DNA of 53,447 nt from Candidatus Gastranaerophilales bacterium (GCA_944326605.1 CALVEM010000017.1:1-53447), one strand, 5' to 3'; positions 1 through 8,041 are shown, counted from the stretch's first letter. Notes: generated by a model not told the origin, from the letters alone. Numbers and translations: made by a program.

Positions 1-1044
1 GTCGCTTCAAATAAAACACAGTACCTTGCAATGCAGAATGAAACATTGAACATGTTCATCCGTAAACCATTGTCCTTTTTCCCGCTGTTAAGCGGACTGT
101 TTGAGCAGAAAGCTTATGCAACTTGTGTTACAACATGCAAGGACTATCAATGTCGTTATTATGAATTAAAATGTGATGACGGTGAACAACCCGAATTGAT
201 TGATCTTGTCCCTAATGCTGTTAGAGATGAGCTGCCTGATTTGAATGAAAGTCAAATGGGTAACAATCATTTGAATGATGCGGCTGTTTATTGCTTTGAC
301 CATGATACTTCACAATGTGAAGGGAAAGGCGGTAAGGTGATAGTTCCCGGTTGTAAATGCTATATACCGGCTAAACCGTCACTGGATGATAATCCGCCTT
401 TAGTAGCAAGACCTTATTGTCCATACGCGTTAACAGGTTGCCCGGAAGGTGAACATTTAGTCGACGCTGATAAAGCCAGCTGTAAATGTGTTGCGGATGA
501 AGAACCGGAAACTTGTGCAATTACAAGATGCGACGATGGAGAACATTTAGTTGATGGCGATAAATCATCTTGTCATTGTGTTCCGGATGAAGATCCTGGC
601 GCTGGTGAGACACCGCCGGTAACGCCGGATCCTGATGATAACCTTCCAAAAGTAGATACAGGTGAATACGGCTACATTGTCTACGTTGATATTGACGGTG
701 CAAAAGGCTCCTCCACCTTGTGGGAAGACGTCTACCCGTTCTATATCACCTTGAGCGGTCAGGTAGTTCCTGCATTCCACTCATCAGATGGCGATAACTT
801 CGGCGGCAATAGTGACGAATATTTGCAAACAAGTATTCAGTACGAAAAAATCAATGCGAACGGACGCCGCAGTATAACCTGGCTGGATAAGAGCGTGTCT
901 TTCAAAGAAGGCGCTTGCGGCTCAGGCTATATAAACAGCAGTACACCTTATTGCTCTGGAGTTTCAGAACATGCCGAATGTTCATCAAACGTATCGGGCA
1001 GCAAATGTACGTTGAAAACAGTAAAACCGGTCAAATTCTTCTAA
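1..1044 (+). CDS. Cys-rich pilin-like surface protein, 5' end outside window
   Basis: The reading frame is open from the first base, so the gene starts outside the window; the ATG at 31 is probably internal. The protein has many cysteines and two similar modules, each with GEHLVD, an acidic loop and a paired C-x-C (about 430-500 and 520-590), followed by an acidic Pro-rich linker. The C-terminal part has VDIDGAKG and DVYPFYITLSG, which resemble the D-x-N-G-x-K ... D-x-F motif near the C-termini of the prepilins elsewhere in this window. I therefore infer a minor pilin or pilus-tip protein whose prepilin N-terminus lies upstream. The even Cys content suggests disulfides and an extracellular location. 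Function is not established. Confidence 0.6.
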   Translation, partial: VASNKTQYLAMQNETLNMFIRKPLSFFPLLSGLFEQKAYATCVTTCKDYQCRYYELKCDDGEQPELIDLVPNAVRDELPDLNESQMGNNHLNDAAVYCFDHDTSQCEGKGGKVIVPGCKCYIPAKPSLDDNPPLVARPYCPYALTGCPEGEHLVDADKASCKCVADEEPETCAITRCDDGEHLVDGDKSSCHCVPDEDPGAGETPPVTPDPDDNLPKVDTGEYGYIVYVDIDGAKGSSTLWEDVYPFYITLSGQVVPAFHSSDGDNFGGNSDEYLQTSIQYEKINANGRRSITWLDKSVSFKEGACGSGYINSSTPYCSGVSEHAECSSNVSGSKCTLKTVKPVKFF

Positions 1045-1098
1045 ACCCTGTTACTCTTATAAATAATATCACAACTAAATTTCAGGCAAAGAAGGCAG

Positions 1099-1131
1099 AT
1101 AGCAGCTCTAAAAAAAAAGAGCTGCTATTTT
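1099..1131 (+). terminator. Rho-independent terminator
   Basis: An 11-bp perfect stem (ATAGCAGCTCT with its complement) closes an A-rich loop and is followed by TTTTG, about 55 bp after the stop of the pilin-like gene. Confidence 0.8.
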
Positions 1132-1147
1132 GTATAGTTTTGCCAGT

Positions 1148-1348
1148 ACCTAACCCTCTCCCAGAGTGCTAGGGTGTTTTCTTTTTGTCCTCTCTCCCCT
1201 TTGGGGAGAGAGTAAGAGAGAGGGGCTGATTAGCTAACGGCTGTCTGTTTTACTAATCATGCGATTGCGGGTCAAGCCCGCAATGACGAGGTTATTTACA
1301 GAAAAGCTTGTGTCTGCGGATCAAGTTTCGCTGTCTGCAATGACGAAA
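1148..1348. repeat. Cluster of dispersed palindromic repeats
   Basis: No gene is visible here. The stretch holds a CTCTCTCCCC/GGGGAGAGAG palindrome with an AGAGAGGGG tail (1189-1225). It then has an inverted repeat around GATTGCGGGTCAAGCCCGCAATGACGA (quoted in parts: ATTGCGGG / CCCGCAAT, 1261-1290) and a diverged copy ending TGCAATGACGAAA (1313-1348). The same two families occur in the same order at 33229-33366. Confidence 0.75.
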
Positions 1349-1356
1349 TATTGATA

Positions 1357-1953
1357 CTATAATTCCCGTCTGCCTTCAATTGCTTTTGCTATAGTAATTT
1401 CATCCGCATATTCAAGATCAGCGCCAACCGGCAGTCCGAATGCAATACGTGAAATTTTTATCCCGAAAGGTTTTATTAATTTAGTTAAATATAAGCTTGT
1501 GGCTTCTCCTTCAACAGATGGACTGAGTGCAAGAATAACTTCTTTTACTTTTTCGTCAGTCAGTCTGTTAAGTAATTCTTTTATTCTTATATCATCCGCG
1601 CCAATTCCGTCCATCGGAGAGATTAAACCCTGTAAAACATGGTATAACCCTTTATATTCATTTGTTTTTTCTATTGCAATCAAATCTTTTGTTTCTGCAA
1701 CTACACAGATTGTAGACTTATCTCTTTGCGGTGATGTGCAAATTTCACAGGGGCTTGTAGATGACATGTTAAAACAAATTTCACATGTTCTGGTATTTTG
1801 TTTCGCTTCAATCATGCTCTTCGCAAATTTTTCAACTTCAGTTAATGGCATTCTAAGCAGATAGAATGCCATTCTTTGAGCTGATTTTGGCCCTACCGAC
1901 GGGAATTTTTGAAAATGTTCGATAAGAGCTGCTATTGATTTTGGATATATCAT
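1357..1953 (-). CDS. recR: Recombination mediator RecR
   Basis: RecR acts with RecO (and RecF) to load RecA at gaps during recombinational DNA repair. The 198-residue length is typical. The N-terminus has the helix-hairpin-helix segment FPSVGPKSAQRMAFYLL, then a four-cysteine zinc finger (C57, C60, C69, C72), then a Toprim domain with CVVAETKDLIAIE and the LISPMDGIG segment. The start ATG overlaps the ybaB stop by one base (TAATG), so the two genes are probably translationally coupled. The common dnaX neighbour is absent; upstream of ybaB is a divergent protease gene. Confidence 0.97.
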   Translation of the reverse strand: MIYPKSIAALIEHFQKFPSVGPKSAQRMAFYLLRMPLTEVEKFAKSMIEAKQNTRTCEICFNMSSTSPCEICTSPQRDKSTICVVAETKDLIAIEKTNEYKGLYHVLQGLISPMDGIGADDIRIKELLNRLTDEKVKEVILALSPSVEGEATSLYLTKLIKPFGIKISRIAFGLPVGADLEYADEITIAKAIEGRREL

Positions 1954-2288
1954 TAGAAATTAAGTCCCGGAATATTAATTCCGCCGGTTACGGCTTTCAT
2001 TTTTGTTTCCATCTCTTTCGAAGCCTTGTCGCTTGCATCGAAAATAGCTGTAGATATTACATCTTCAAGCATTTCAATCATTTCAGGATCAACAGAATCC
2101 GGAGCATCCGGGTTAATTGCTTCTGCTGTCAATGAAATTGATTTAAATTTTCCCTGCCCGTCGCATACAACTTTTACTGCTCCGCCGGCTGCTTCTCCGG
2201 TAATTTCGGTTTTAGACAGCTCTTCCTGTGTATCTTTTAATTTCTTTTGCAGGCTCTGTGCCTGTTTCATCATTTGCATAATGTTCAT
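1953..2288 (-). CDS. ybaB: YbaB/EbfC family nucleoid-associated protein
   Basis: This small DNA-binding protein belongs to the YbaB/EbfC family, which is commonly cotranscribed with recR. It has 111 residues, starting MNIMQMMKQAQSLQKKLKD. That is the typical amphipathic N-terminal helix, followed by the GEAAGGAVKVVCDGQGK core and the NIPGLNF C-terminus. A good Shine-Dalgarno (AGGAGAG) lies upstream of the ATG. The gene ends in the TAATG overlap with recR. The family binds DNA as a dimer and may help nucleoid organisation or repair; its precise role is not settled. Confidence 0.95.
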   Translation of the reverse strand: MNIMQMMKQAQSLQKKLKDTQEELSKTEITGEAAGGAVKVVCDGQGKFKSISLTAEAINPDAPDSVDPEMIEMLEDVISTAIFDASDKASKEMETKMKAVTGGINIPGLNF

Positions 2289-2337
2289 AAATTTCTCTCC
2301 TAAGTCTTAAAATATAGCTTTTCTATAACATTTATTA

Positions 2338-2343
2338 TATAAT
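2338..2343 (+). promoter_or_regulatory. -10 box giving a leaderless start
   Basis: A perfect TATAAT ends 6 bases before the ATG of the matrixin gene. With usual spacing the transcript would begin on the A of the start codon. No clear -35 is seen and no Shine-Dalgarno sequence precedes the ATG. Confidence 0.5.
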
Positions 2344-2349
2344 AAAAAT

Positions 2350-3126
2350 ATGCAAAAGTACACTTATGTTGCTGAATCTTTAAAAAACGGGAAAATTATG
2401 CGCTGGACTTTTATGCCGCTAAAAGTTTTTATCGCGCCTATGAAATTTTATTCCAAGCAAGGGGAAGAGTACAAATACAGGCAGATGGTTATTAAAGCCC
2501 TTGATGAATGGGAGAAGGCAACAAAAGGAAGAGTTGCATTCAAAGTGGTAAATAATCTTTTGGAATCAAATGTCAATGTTGAGTGGAAAAGGGTTGAGCG
2601 TAAAGCATTAGGGCACTGTTATTTTAATTATGATGCTTCAAACAGGTTGTACAGCGCGGAAGTAGCAATCGGACTTACTGAAGGCTTGGTGCATGCAGAT
2701 TATATGGATGAAAGTGAAGTTTATCACACTATTTTACATGAAATCGGTCATGCAATCGGGCTCGGTCACAGTCACAACCCTGCAGATATTATGTATACAC
2801 CTCATCAAAAAGGAATTAATTCTGTTTCCAAAGGAGATGTTCTAACGGTTAACTGGTTATATACACTGCCGCAGGGTGCAACTACCGCTGAAGTTGCTTC
2901 AAAATATGGTATTGGCGGAAGCAATGTCGATGAAATTATTGCAAAATTTATAAACAAAAAATCTCCTACTGAATTTGAAAAGGTCAAAGCCTCTATAAAG
3001 CATCCTAAAAGAGATTTATTAGAAGAGCAGGAAGCTATTGCAAATTTGAGAAAATATCACATGGCGCTTCAAAATGTTCAAATATCGGAAGATATGAAAA
3101 AGTTCTTTATTAACAAAAAGAAGTAA
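2350..3126 (+). CDS. Matrixin-like (M10 family) zinc metalloprotease
   Basis: The catalytic zinc site is complete: HEIGHAIGLGHS (H130, E131, H134, H140) followed by the Met-turn DIMY (M148). This is the metzincin signature of matrixins. The protein has 258 residues. No signal peptide or transmembrane segment is visible (it starts MQKYTYVAESLKNGK), and there is no recognisable cysteine-switch propeptide. Unlike most matrixins it may therefore act inside the cell or leave by a non-Sec route. The C-terminal ~100 residues (after NWLYTLPQG) are charged and unassigned. The gene is divergent from ybaB with about 60 bp between them and looks leaderless. Confidence 0.85.
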   Translation: MQKYTYVAESLKNGKIMRWTFMPLKVFIAPMKFYSKQGEEYKYRQMVIKALDEWEKATKGRVAFKVVNNLLESNVNVEWKRVERKALGHCYFNYDASNRLYSAEVAIGLTEGLVHADYMDESEVYHTILHEIGHAIGLGHSHNPADIMYTPHQKGINSVSKGDVLTVNWLYTLPQGATTAEVASKYGIGGSNVDEIIAKFINKKSPTEFEKVKASIKHPKRDLLEEQEAIANLRKYHMALQNVQISEDMKKFFINKKK

Positions 3127-3128
3127 AA

Positions 3129-3156
3129 TTGCATTGTTTTCTTTTTGTTGTATAAT
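3129..3156 (+). promoter_or_regulatory. Sigma-70 promoter of accD operon
   Basis: TTGCAT (3129-3134), a 16-bp spacer and a perfect TATAAT (3151-3156) precede accD by about 40 bp. This is the only clear promoter before the closely packed accD-accA-prmA-kdsB genes. Confidence 0.65.
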
Positions 3157-3193
3157 ACATTTGTGAAAATGATTTGTTTAAGGGATATATAAT

Positions 3194-4066
3194 ATGACAG
3201 TTCAAGATTGGTTTGAAAAACGTAAACAGGCTCAAATTCAACGGCGGGAATTGGAAGGCAGAGTTGAATTAGATATGGATCCTAATCTGTGGACAAAATG
3301 TGTTCACTGTGATGCTCAGTTATTAAAAGAAGATTTAGAAAAAAATGATATGGTCTGCCCTCTGTGTGACTATCATTTCAGAATAAATGCCAGAACCCGT
3401 ATAAAGCAGCTTTTTGATGAAAATTCGTTTGAAGAATTATTTTCTGATATAAAACCGACTGATCCTCTTGAATTCGTCGATACTGAAAGCTACAAAGACA
3501 GACTTAAAAAAGCTCATGATAAAACAAATCTTGATGATGCCGTAATAACAGGTATAGCTTCTATTGAAGGTAATAAAGTTGCTGCAGCTGTTATGGATTT
3601 TGATTTTATGGGCGGCTCTATGGGCAGTGTTGTCGGAGAAAAAGTTACAAGAATTATTGAAAAGGCTATTGAACTCAGACTTCCGGTTCTGGCAATAACT
3701 TCATCAGGCGGGGCAAGAATGCAGGAAAGTGCTTTGAGTTTGATGCAGATGGCAAAAACTTCCTGTGCAGTTTCAAGACTTGATGATGAAGGTCTTTTAT
3801 ATATAAATCTGCTGACAGAACCTACCTTTGGCGGTGTTACGGCAAGTTTCGGAATGCTGGGGGATATTATAGTTGCAGAACAGGGTGCAAGAATAGGTTT
3901 TGCAGGACGTCGCGTTATAGAGCAGACAATTCGCCAGAAACTGCCTTCTGATTTTCAGACTGCAGAGTATTTGTTGAAATACGGTCAGGTGGATGTTGTT
4001 TCTTCGCGTAAAAATTTGCGTGAAACTCTGGCCAAGATTTTAGAAATGCATAAAGTTGAACAATAA
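3194..4066 (+). CDS. accD: Acetyl-CoA carboxylase carboxyltransferase subunit beta
   Basis: AccD pairs with AccA to move CO2 from biotinyl-BCCP to acetyl-CoA, the first committed step of fatty acid synthesis. The 290-residue length is normal. The N-terminal C4 zinc ribbon is present (C36, C39, C55, C58: CVHCD ... CPLC). It is followed by the crotonase-like carboxyltransferase core with ITSSGGARMQES and the FAGRRVIEQT motif. The gene leads an operon with accA 15 bp downstream. The biotin ligase gene birA lies about 40 kb away in this window; accB and accC are not here. Confidence 0.98.
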   Translation: MTVQDWFEKRKQAQIQRRELEGRVELDMDPNLWTKCVHCDAQLLKEDLEKNDMVCPLCDYHFRINARTRIKQLFDENSFEELFSDIKPTDPLEFVDTESYKDRLKKAHDKTNLDDAVITGIASIEGNKVAAAVMDFDFMGGSMGSVVGEKVTRIIEKAIELRLPVLAITSSGGARMQESALSLMQMAKTSCAVSRLDDEGLLYINLLTEPTFGGVTASFGMLGDIIVAEQGARIGFAGRRVIEQTIRQKLPSDFQTAEYLLKYGQVDVVSSRKNLRETLAKILEMHKVEQ

Positions 4067-4081
4067 GAGGATTTTATAATT

Positions 4082-5038
4082 ATGACAGCAGTTTTGGATT
4101 TTGAAAAACCGATTTTAGAAATTCAGGAAAAAATTGAAGAATTAAAAAAAATAAGTTTGGAGTCAGGCATGGATCTAGATAAAGAAATAGAAACTTTTGA
4201 ACAACAGGCTGAAGATTACAGAAAAGAACTGTATTCGAATTTGAAACCTTCACAAAAACTCCAAATTGCAAGACATCCGGAAAGACCTAATTTCCTTGAT
4301 TATGTAAAACATATCTGTGATGATTTTATAGAACTTCACGGTGACAGAGAAGGAATGGATGACAGAGCTATTATAGGCGGGCTGGCTAAAATTGACGGCA
4401 AACCTGTTATGATTATAGGTACAATGAAGGGTAAATCTACAAAAGAAAACCTTGAATATAATTTCGGCATGCCTCAGCCGCAAGGATATAGAAAAGCTCT
4501 CAGACTTTTTAAACATGCTAATAAATTTCATATTCCGATTGTTACTTTGATTGATACTCCCGGTGCATATCCTGGGATAAGTGCCGAAGAAACAAATCAG
4601 GGCGGCGCAATTGCTGTTAATCTCCGCGATATGGCAAAACTTGAAGTACCTGTTATTGCTATTATCACAGGTGAAGGCTGTTCCGGCGGAGCTTTAGGGC
4701 TTGCTGTAGCAGATAAAGTATTTTTGCTGGAACATGCTTACTATACTGTTATTTCTCCTGAAGGCTGTGCTTCAATTCTATGGAGAGACGCATCTAAAGC
4801 TGCTGAAGCTGCTGATGCCTTAAAAATTACTGCTCCTGATTTGATGAAATTCGATATTATTGACGGCGAAATAAAAGAACCTGTAGGCGGTGCTCATACA
4901 AATTATGAAGAAGTTTCTGCCAATATGAAAAAGGTTATTCTCGACAGCCTTCACGAACTTTTAAAGCTTTCTCCCGTGGATTTAAAGACTAAAAGATATC
5001 AAAAATTTAGAAAAATGGGTGCATTTTTGGAAGGTTAG
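4082..5038 (+). CDS. accA: Acetyl-CoA carboxylase carboxyltransferase subunit alpha
   Basis: This is the alpha half of the carboxyltransferase, with 318 residues as in other bacteria. A coiled N-terminal helix (KPILEIQEKIEELKKI) precedes the crotonase fold. HPERPNFLDYV, GDREGMDDRAIIGG, DTPGAYPGISAEE and GEGCSGGALGLAVAD are classical AccA signatures; the last two surround the active site and oxyanion hole. The gene begins 15 bp after accD and ends 3 bp before prmA, so cotranscription is very likely. Adjacent accD-accA pairs are common and help keep the subunits stoichiometric. Confidence 0.98.
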   Translation: MTAVLDFEKPILEIQEKIEELKKISLESGMDLDKEIETFEQQAEDYRKELYSNLKPSQKLQIARHPERPNFLDYVKHICDDFIELHGDREGMDDRAIIGGLAKIDGKPVMIIGTMKGKSTKENLEYNFGMPQPQGYRKALRLFKHANKFHIPIVTLIDTPGAYPGISAEETNQGGAIAVNLRDMAKLEVPVIAIITGEGCSGGALGLAVADKVFLLEHAYYTVISPEGCASILWRDASKAAEAADALKITAPDLMKFDIIDGEIKEPVGGAHTNYEEVSANMKKVILDSLHELLKLSPVDLKTKRYQKFRKMGAFLEG

Positions 5039-5041
5039 AGA

Positions 5042-6052
5042 ATGCCTGAAAGACAAGCCACTTATACAGAACTACAAATAAGAATAAATCCGGAAATAGA
5101 GGATATTGTTTCTGATTTTTGTTTTGAAAATCTACCGTGCGAGGGGGTTGTTCTTGCAGAGGAAACGTATAAAGACCTTGAGATGATATCTACAACCGAA
5201 GGTACTTTAAAGGTTTTCCTGAATTCCGACAGTCATTCTGAACTTGTTTCAGAATCTTATATAAAGGAAATTTTAACAACAGAACGTGACCTTTTAAAAT
5301 CCCGCGGGCTTACAGACGAGGAGCTTGGCAGTTGGGAATTTGTGATTTCTGACAAACCCAATGAAGATTGGTCTCGAAAATGGAAAGAAAAATGGGATAT
5401 TACACGTGTTACAGATAAAATTGTGATTGTTCCCGATTGGCTGGAGTATGCTCCTGTGGCGAAAGATGAAGTTGTAATTAGGCTTGAACCCGGCTGCGCG
5501 TTCGGTACCGGAACTCATCAGACAACCCAGCTTTGTATGAAAGCTATTGAAAAATATATGCAAAAAGGTGCAAAAGTCGCAGATATAGGAACAGGCTCCG
5601 GAATTCTCGCGATTTGTGCAAAAAAATTCGGCGCCTCTTATGTTTACGGCTGTGATAACGATGATACCGTAATTGATGTTGCAAAAGAAAATGCGTTAAA
5701 AAATAAAGTAACGCTTTTCCCTTGCCCGTTTCGGGAAAGGAAAGAATTTCTTAATGAACAAAGTGAATTTAGAAATTCGGGTGAGGGTGGTTGTTATTTT
5801 GAATTAAATACTGCAGACAAAATAAAAGAAAAATTTGATTTTGTTCTTGCAAATATTCTTCATAATGTTTTAGCTGAAATCATGGGTGATTTGAAAGATA
5901 TTATGATTGACGGCGCAGTTCTGGTGTTATCAGGTATTCTTGATGAAAAAAAACAAGTTGTAATTGATGCAATAAAAAAATACAATCTGGAATTGATAGA
6001 AAAAGTTCATCAAGATCAGTGGGTTGCATTGATAGTTAGAAAGGTTGATTAA
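5042..6052 (+). CDS. prmA: Ribosomal protein L11 methyltransferase, with repeat-derived inserts
   Basis: PrmA trimethylates ribosomal protein L11 using S-adenosylmethionine. The substrate-binding N-terminal domain is followed by the class I methyltransferase domain: GCAFGTGTHQTT (151-162), SAM motif VADIGTGSGILAICAKKFGA (179-198) and catalytic-region FDFVLANILHNVL (265-277). At 336 residues it is longer than the usual 260-295. The extra length coincides with two segments encoded by dispersed repeats: about residues 63-72 (DSHSELVSES) and about 225-250 (after KVTLF, up to GEGG). The second lies between the SAM-binding sheet and the ANI motif. The frame stays open, so the enzyme is probably functional. 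It starts 3 bp after accA and ends 3 bp before kdsB. Confidence 0.93.
   Translation: MPERQATYTELQIRINPEIEDIVSDFCFENLPCEGVVLAEETYKDLEMISTTEGTLKVFLNSDSHSELVSESYIKEILTTERDLLKSRGLTDEELGSWEFVISDKPNEDWSRKWKEKWDITRVTDKIVIVPDWLEYAPVAKDEVVIRLEPGCAFGTGTHQTTQLCMKAIEKYMQKGAKVADIGTGSGILAICAKKFGASYVYGCDNDDTVIDVAKENALKNKVTLFPCPFRERKEFLNEQSEFRNSGEGGCYFELNTADKIKEKFDFVLANILHNVLAEIMGDLKDIMIDGAVLVLSGILDEKKQVVIDAIKKYNLELIEKVHQDQWVALIVRKVD
5232..5258 (+). repeat. Dispersed palindromic repeat inside prmA (family C)
   Basis: GTCATTCTGAACTTG followed by TTTCAGAATCTT matches the family C unit (GTCAT-CCTGAA ... TTCAGG-ATCTC) found at 9749, 10053, 31856, 41230 and 47258. In prmA it is read in frame as the peptide HSELVSES, close to the HPELxSGS peptides in two prepilin leaders. 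Confidence 0.75.
5717..5790 (+). repeat. Dispersed repeat inside prmA (family D)
   Basis: CCCTTGCCCGTTTCGGGAA ... AATTTCTT ... TTAGAAATTCGGGTGAGGG aligns with the intergenic copy at about 9914-9986 (CCCCTTGCGGGAGAGG ... AATTTCTT ... TTAGAAATTTGGGTGAGGG). Here it contributes about 25 in-frame residues to PrmA. Confidence 0.75.
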
Positions 6053-6055
6053 AAA

Positions 6056-6784
6056 ATGACAAAAACTGCAATAATTATTCCTGCACGCTATGGTTCTTCA
6101 AGATTGGAAGGAAAACCGCTGATAAAAGTAGAAGGAAAACCTATTATACAATGGGTTTATGAAAAAGCCATGCTGTCAAAGCTTGCAGATATTATTATTG
6201 TAGCGACAGATGATGAAAGAATTTTTAATGCAGTAAAATCTTTTGGCGGAAATGTTGAAATGACCTCAACCGAGCATAAATGCGGTTCTGACAGAATAAA
6301 AGAAGTAGTACTACGTCATCCGGAGATTTCTTATATAGTAAATTTGCAGGGAGATGAACCTTTAATTAAGCCATCTGCTATAGATGAGGTTATCAAAAAC
6401 GTAAAAGATGACAAAGATGCGGATATTTCTACACTGATAAGAAAAATTACCGCGGAAGAAGCTGAAAATCCTAATCTTGTAAAATGTGTTATTGATAATT
6501 ACGGTTTTGCAATGTATTTTTCCCGTTCTAAAATCCCCTATGAAAGGAACCTTGATAAAGCGGATTTCTACGGGCATTTAGGTATTTACGGCTATAAACG
6601 CGAAGCTTTGATAAAAATGACCGGACTGCCGCAGAGTTCCTATGAACAGGCAGAAAGTCTTGAGCAATTGCGGGCATTACAAAATGGTATGCACATAAAA
6701 ACATCAATTGTTGATTTTGTTCCGGTAGGAATAGACACGATTGAGGATTTAGAGAAATTTAAAAGTATTATTAAGGCTGTATAA
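6056..6784 (+). CDS. kdsB: 3-deoxy-manno-octulosonate cytidylyltransferase (CMP-Kdo synthetase)
   Basis: KdsB activates Kdo with CTP to CMP-Kdo, which is used to build the inner core of lipopolysaccharide. The 242 residues start with the nucleotide-binding motif IIPARYGSSRLEGKPL. VATDDERI, STEHKCGSDRI and NLQGDEPLI follow, all typical of KdsB. Its presence implies a Kdo-containing outer membrane. It is the last gene of the accD operon. Its 3' end overlaps the convergent XRE gene by 14 bp. Confidence 0.95.
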   Translation: MTKTAIIIPARYGSSRLEGKPLIKVEGKPIIQWVYEKAMLSKLADIIIVATDDERIFNAVKSFGGNVEMTSTEHKCGSDRIKEVVLRHPEISYIVNLQGDEPLIKPSAIDEVIKNVKDDKDADISTLIRKITAEEAENPNLVKCVIDNYGFAMYFSRSKIPYERNLDKADFYGHLGIYGYKREALIKMTGLPQSSYEQAESLEQLRALQNGMHIKTSIVDFVPVGIDTIEDLEKFKSIIKAV

Positions 6785-6995
6785 ACAGTTTACCCGGACT
6801 AACGTGAAATAAATCTGCGATTTTCAAAAGCATGTTAAGACTGACTTTTTCTTTTCTGTTTTCAACCCGGCTGATAAATTCTCTTGAACAGCTTAACTTT
6901 TCAGCCATGGATTCCTGCGAAAGTTTTGCTGATTTCCTTAACTTTTTGATATTTGCAGAAATAATTGCATGATATTTTTTCTCTTTATTATCCAT
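6771..6995 (-). CDS. XRE-family helix-turn-helix regulator
   Basis: This is a small HTH_3 protein of 74 residues from MDNKEKKYHAI. The DNA-binding domain reads IKKLRKSAKLSQESMAEKL then CSREFISRVENRKEKVS, with the usual Q-x3-A turn and recognition helix. I place the start at 6995. A TATAGT box at 7008-7013 would start the transcript a few bases before this ATG, and the longer frame to 7046 adds an implausible hydrophobic stretch upstream of that promoter. The target is unknown. The gene overlaps kdsB tail-to-tail and is divergent from rpaB. Confidence 0.8.
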   Translation of the reverse strand: MDNKEKKYHAIISANIKKLRKSAKLSQESMAEKLSCSREFISRVENRKEKVSLNMLLKIADLFHVSPGKLFIQP

Positions 6996-7233
6996 ACTAT
7001 TATTAAAACTATATCTTACAATTAATACTATGAAGAAATACATCACCTAACCGGCTAATTTTCTAATCCATACTGAAGTATAAATTTTTTAAAAAAGTAC
7101 TTGCAATTTTTTGTAAATTAAATTAATATATAGATACAAATATTAAAAAAAATAAATATTTTGTAATATTTTATGTTTGTGTTATATTTTTGTTAATGGT
7201 GTTAGATTATTTGAACAAAGGAAATTAAAGACT

Positions 7234-7983
7234 ATGACTGAAAATGCGGAAATGCCTAATGAAACGGAAGATCGTCAAAGGATACTTTTAGCGGATGATG
7301 AAGCGAGTATAAGACGTATACTGGAAACGAGATTAAAGATGGCAGGTTATGATGTTTATACTGCTGAAGACGGTGAAGAAGCCGTAAATGCTTTTAATAA
7401 ATATAATCCGGATCTTGTTGTTTTGGATGTTATGATGCCTAAAATGGACGGTTACGGAGTTACCAGAGAGATCAGAAGAACCTCTGATGTTCCTATTATT
7501 ATACTTACAGCATTGGGTGATGTCTCTGAAAGAATTACGGGACTTGAATTAGGCGCAGATGATTATGTTATAAAACCGTTCAGCCCGAAAGAGTTGGAAG
7601 CTCGTGTTAAAGCTGTTTTAAGACGTACTAATAACAGAGAGACCGTTACTCCTGCCGGAAAAGTTACTAAAAATGTAATTACAACGGGCAATATTAAAAT
7701 TGATACTGCCCGCCGTCAGGTATTCAGAAAAAATGAAAGAATACGTTTGACAGGTATGGAATTCAGCTTGTTAGAGCTTCTTGTAAATAATTCAGGACAG
7801 GCTTTTTCAAGAAACGAAATTTTACAGCATGTCTGGGCTTATCCGCCTGATCATAGAATTGATACAAGAGTTGTTGATGTTCATATTTCTCGTTTGCGTT
7901 CAAAGCTTGAGACTGATCCTGCAAATCCAGAATTAATTCTGACAGCCCGCGGTATAGGATATATGTTTCAGAGAATAAGCTAA
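7234..7983 (+). CDS. rpaB: RpaB/Ycf27-type OmpR-family response regulator
   Basis: The 249-residue protein has an N-terminal receiver domain (acidic pair D21/D22, phosphoacceptor D65 in LVVLDVMMPK, and the YVIKPFSPKELEAR lysine). A C-terminal OmpR/PhoB winged helix has RLTGMEFSLLELL and HISRLRSKLE. DDEASIRRILETRL, DVMMPKMDGYGV and ITGLELGADDYV are near-diagnostic of cyanobacterial RpaB, which binds HLR1 boxes and in Cyanobacteria works with Hik33/NblS. I start it at 7234, which has AAAGGA 10 bp upstream, rather than at an in-frame ATG 57 bp earlier with no ribosome site. No histidine kinase is nearby. Two perfect HLR1 matches occur in this window (12609 and 35692). Confidence 0.92.
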   Translation: MTENAEMPNETEDRQRILLADDEASIRRILETRLKMAGYDVYTAEDGEEAVNAFNKYNPDLVVLDVMMPKMDGYGVTREIRRTSDVPIIILTALGDVSERITGLELGADDYVIKPFSPKELEARVKAVLRRTNNRETVTPAGKVTKNVITTGNIKIDTARRQVFRKNERIRLTGMEFSLLELLVNNSGQAFSRNEILQHVWAYPPDHRIDTRVVDVHISRLRSKLETDPANPELILTARGIGYMFQRIS

Positions 7984-7997
7984 TAATAGTTAATATA

Positions 7998-8029
7998 AAA
8001 AAATTCCGCTATTTAAGCGGAATTTTTTT
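7998..8029 (+). terminator. Rho-independent terminator of rpaB
   Basis: An 11-bp stem (AAAATTCCGCT / AGCGGAATTTT) with a 5-nt loop is followed by a T run, 15 bp after the rpaB stop. Confidence 0.85.
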
Positions 8030-8041
8030 ATGCTTATAGTC

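Noticed and set aside
915..1172. Plus-strand frame overlapping the 3' end of the first gene
   Set aside because: It runs in a different frame through the coding region and across the terminator hairpin; shadow frame.
1148..1348. CRISPR-like array in the repeat cluster
   Set aside because: Repeats are palindromic and from different families, without regular spacers; dispersed repeats fit better.
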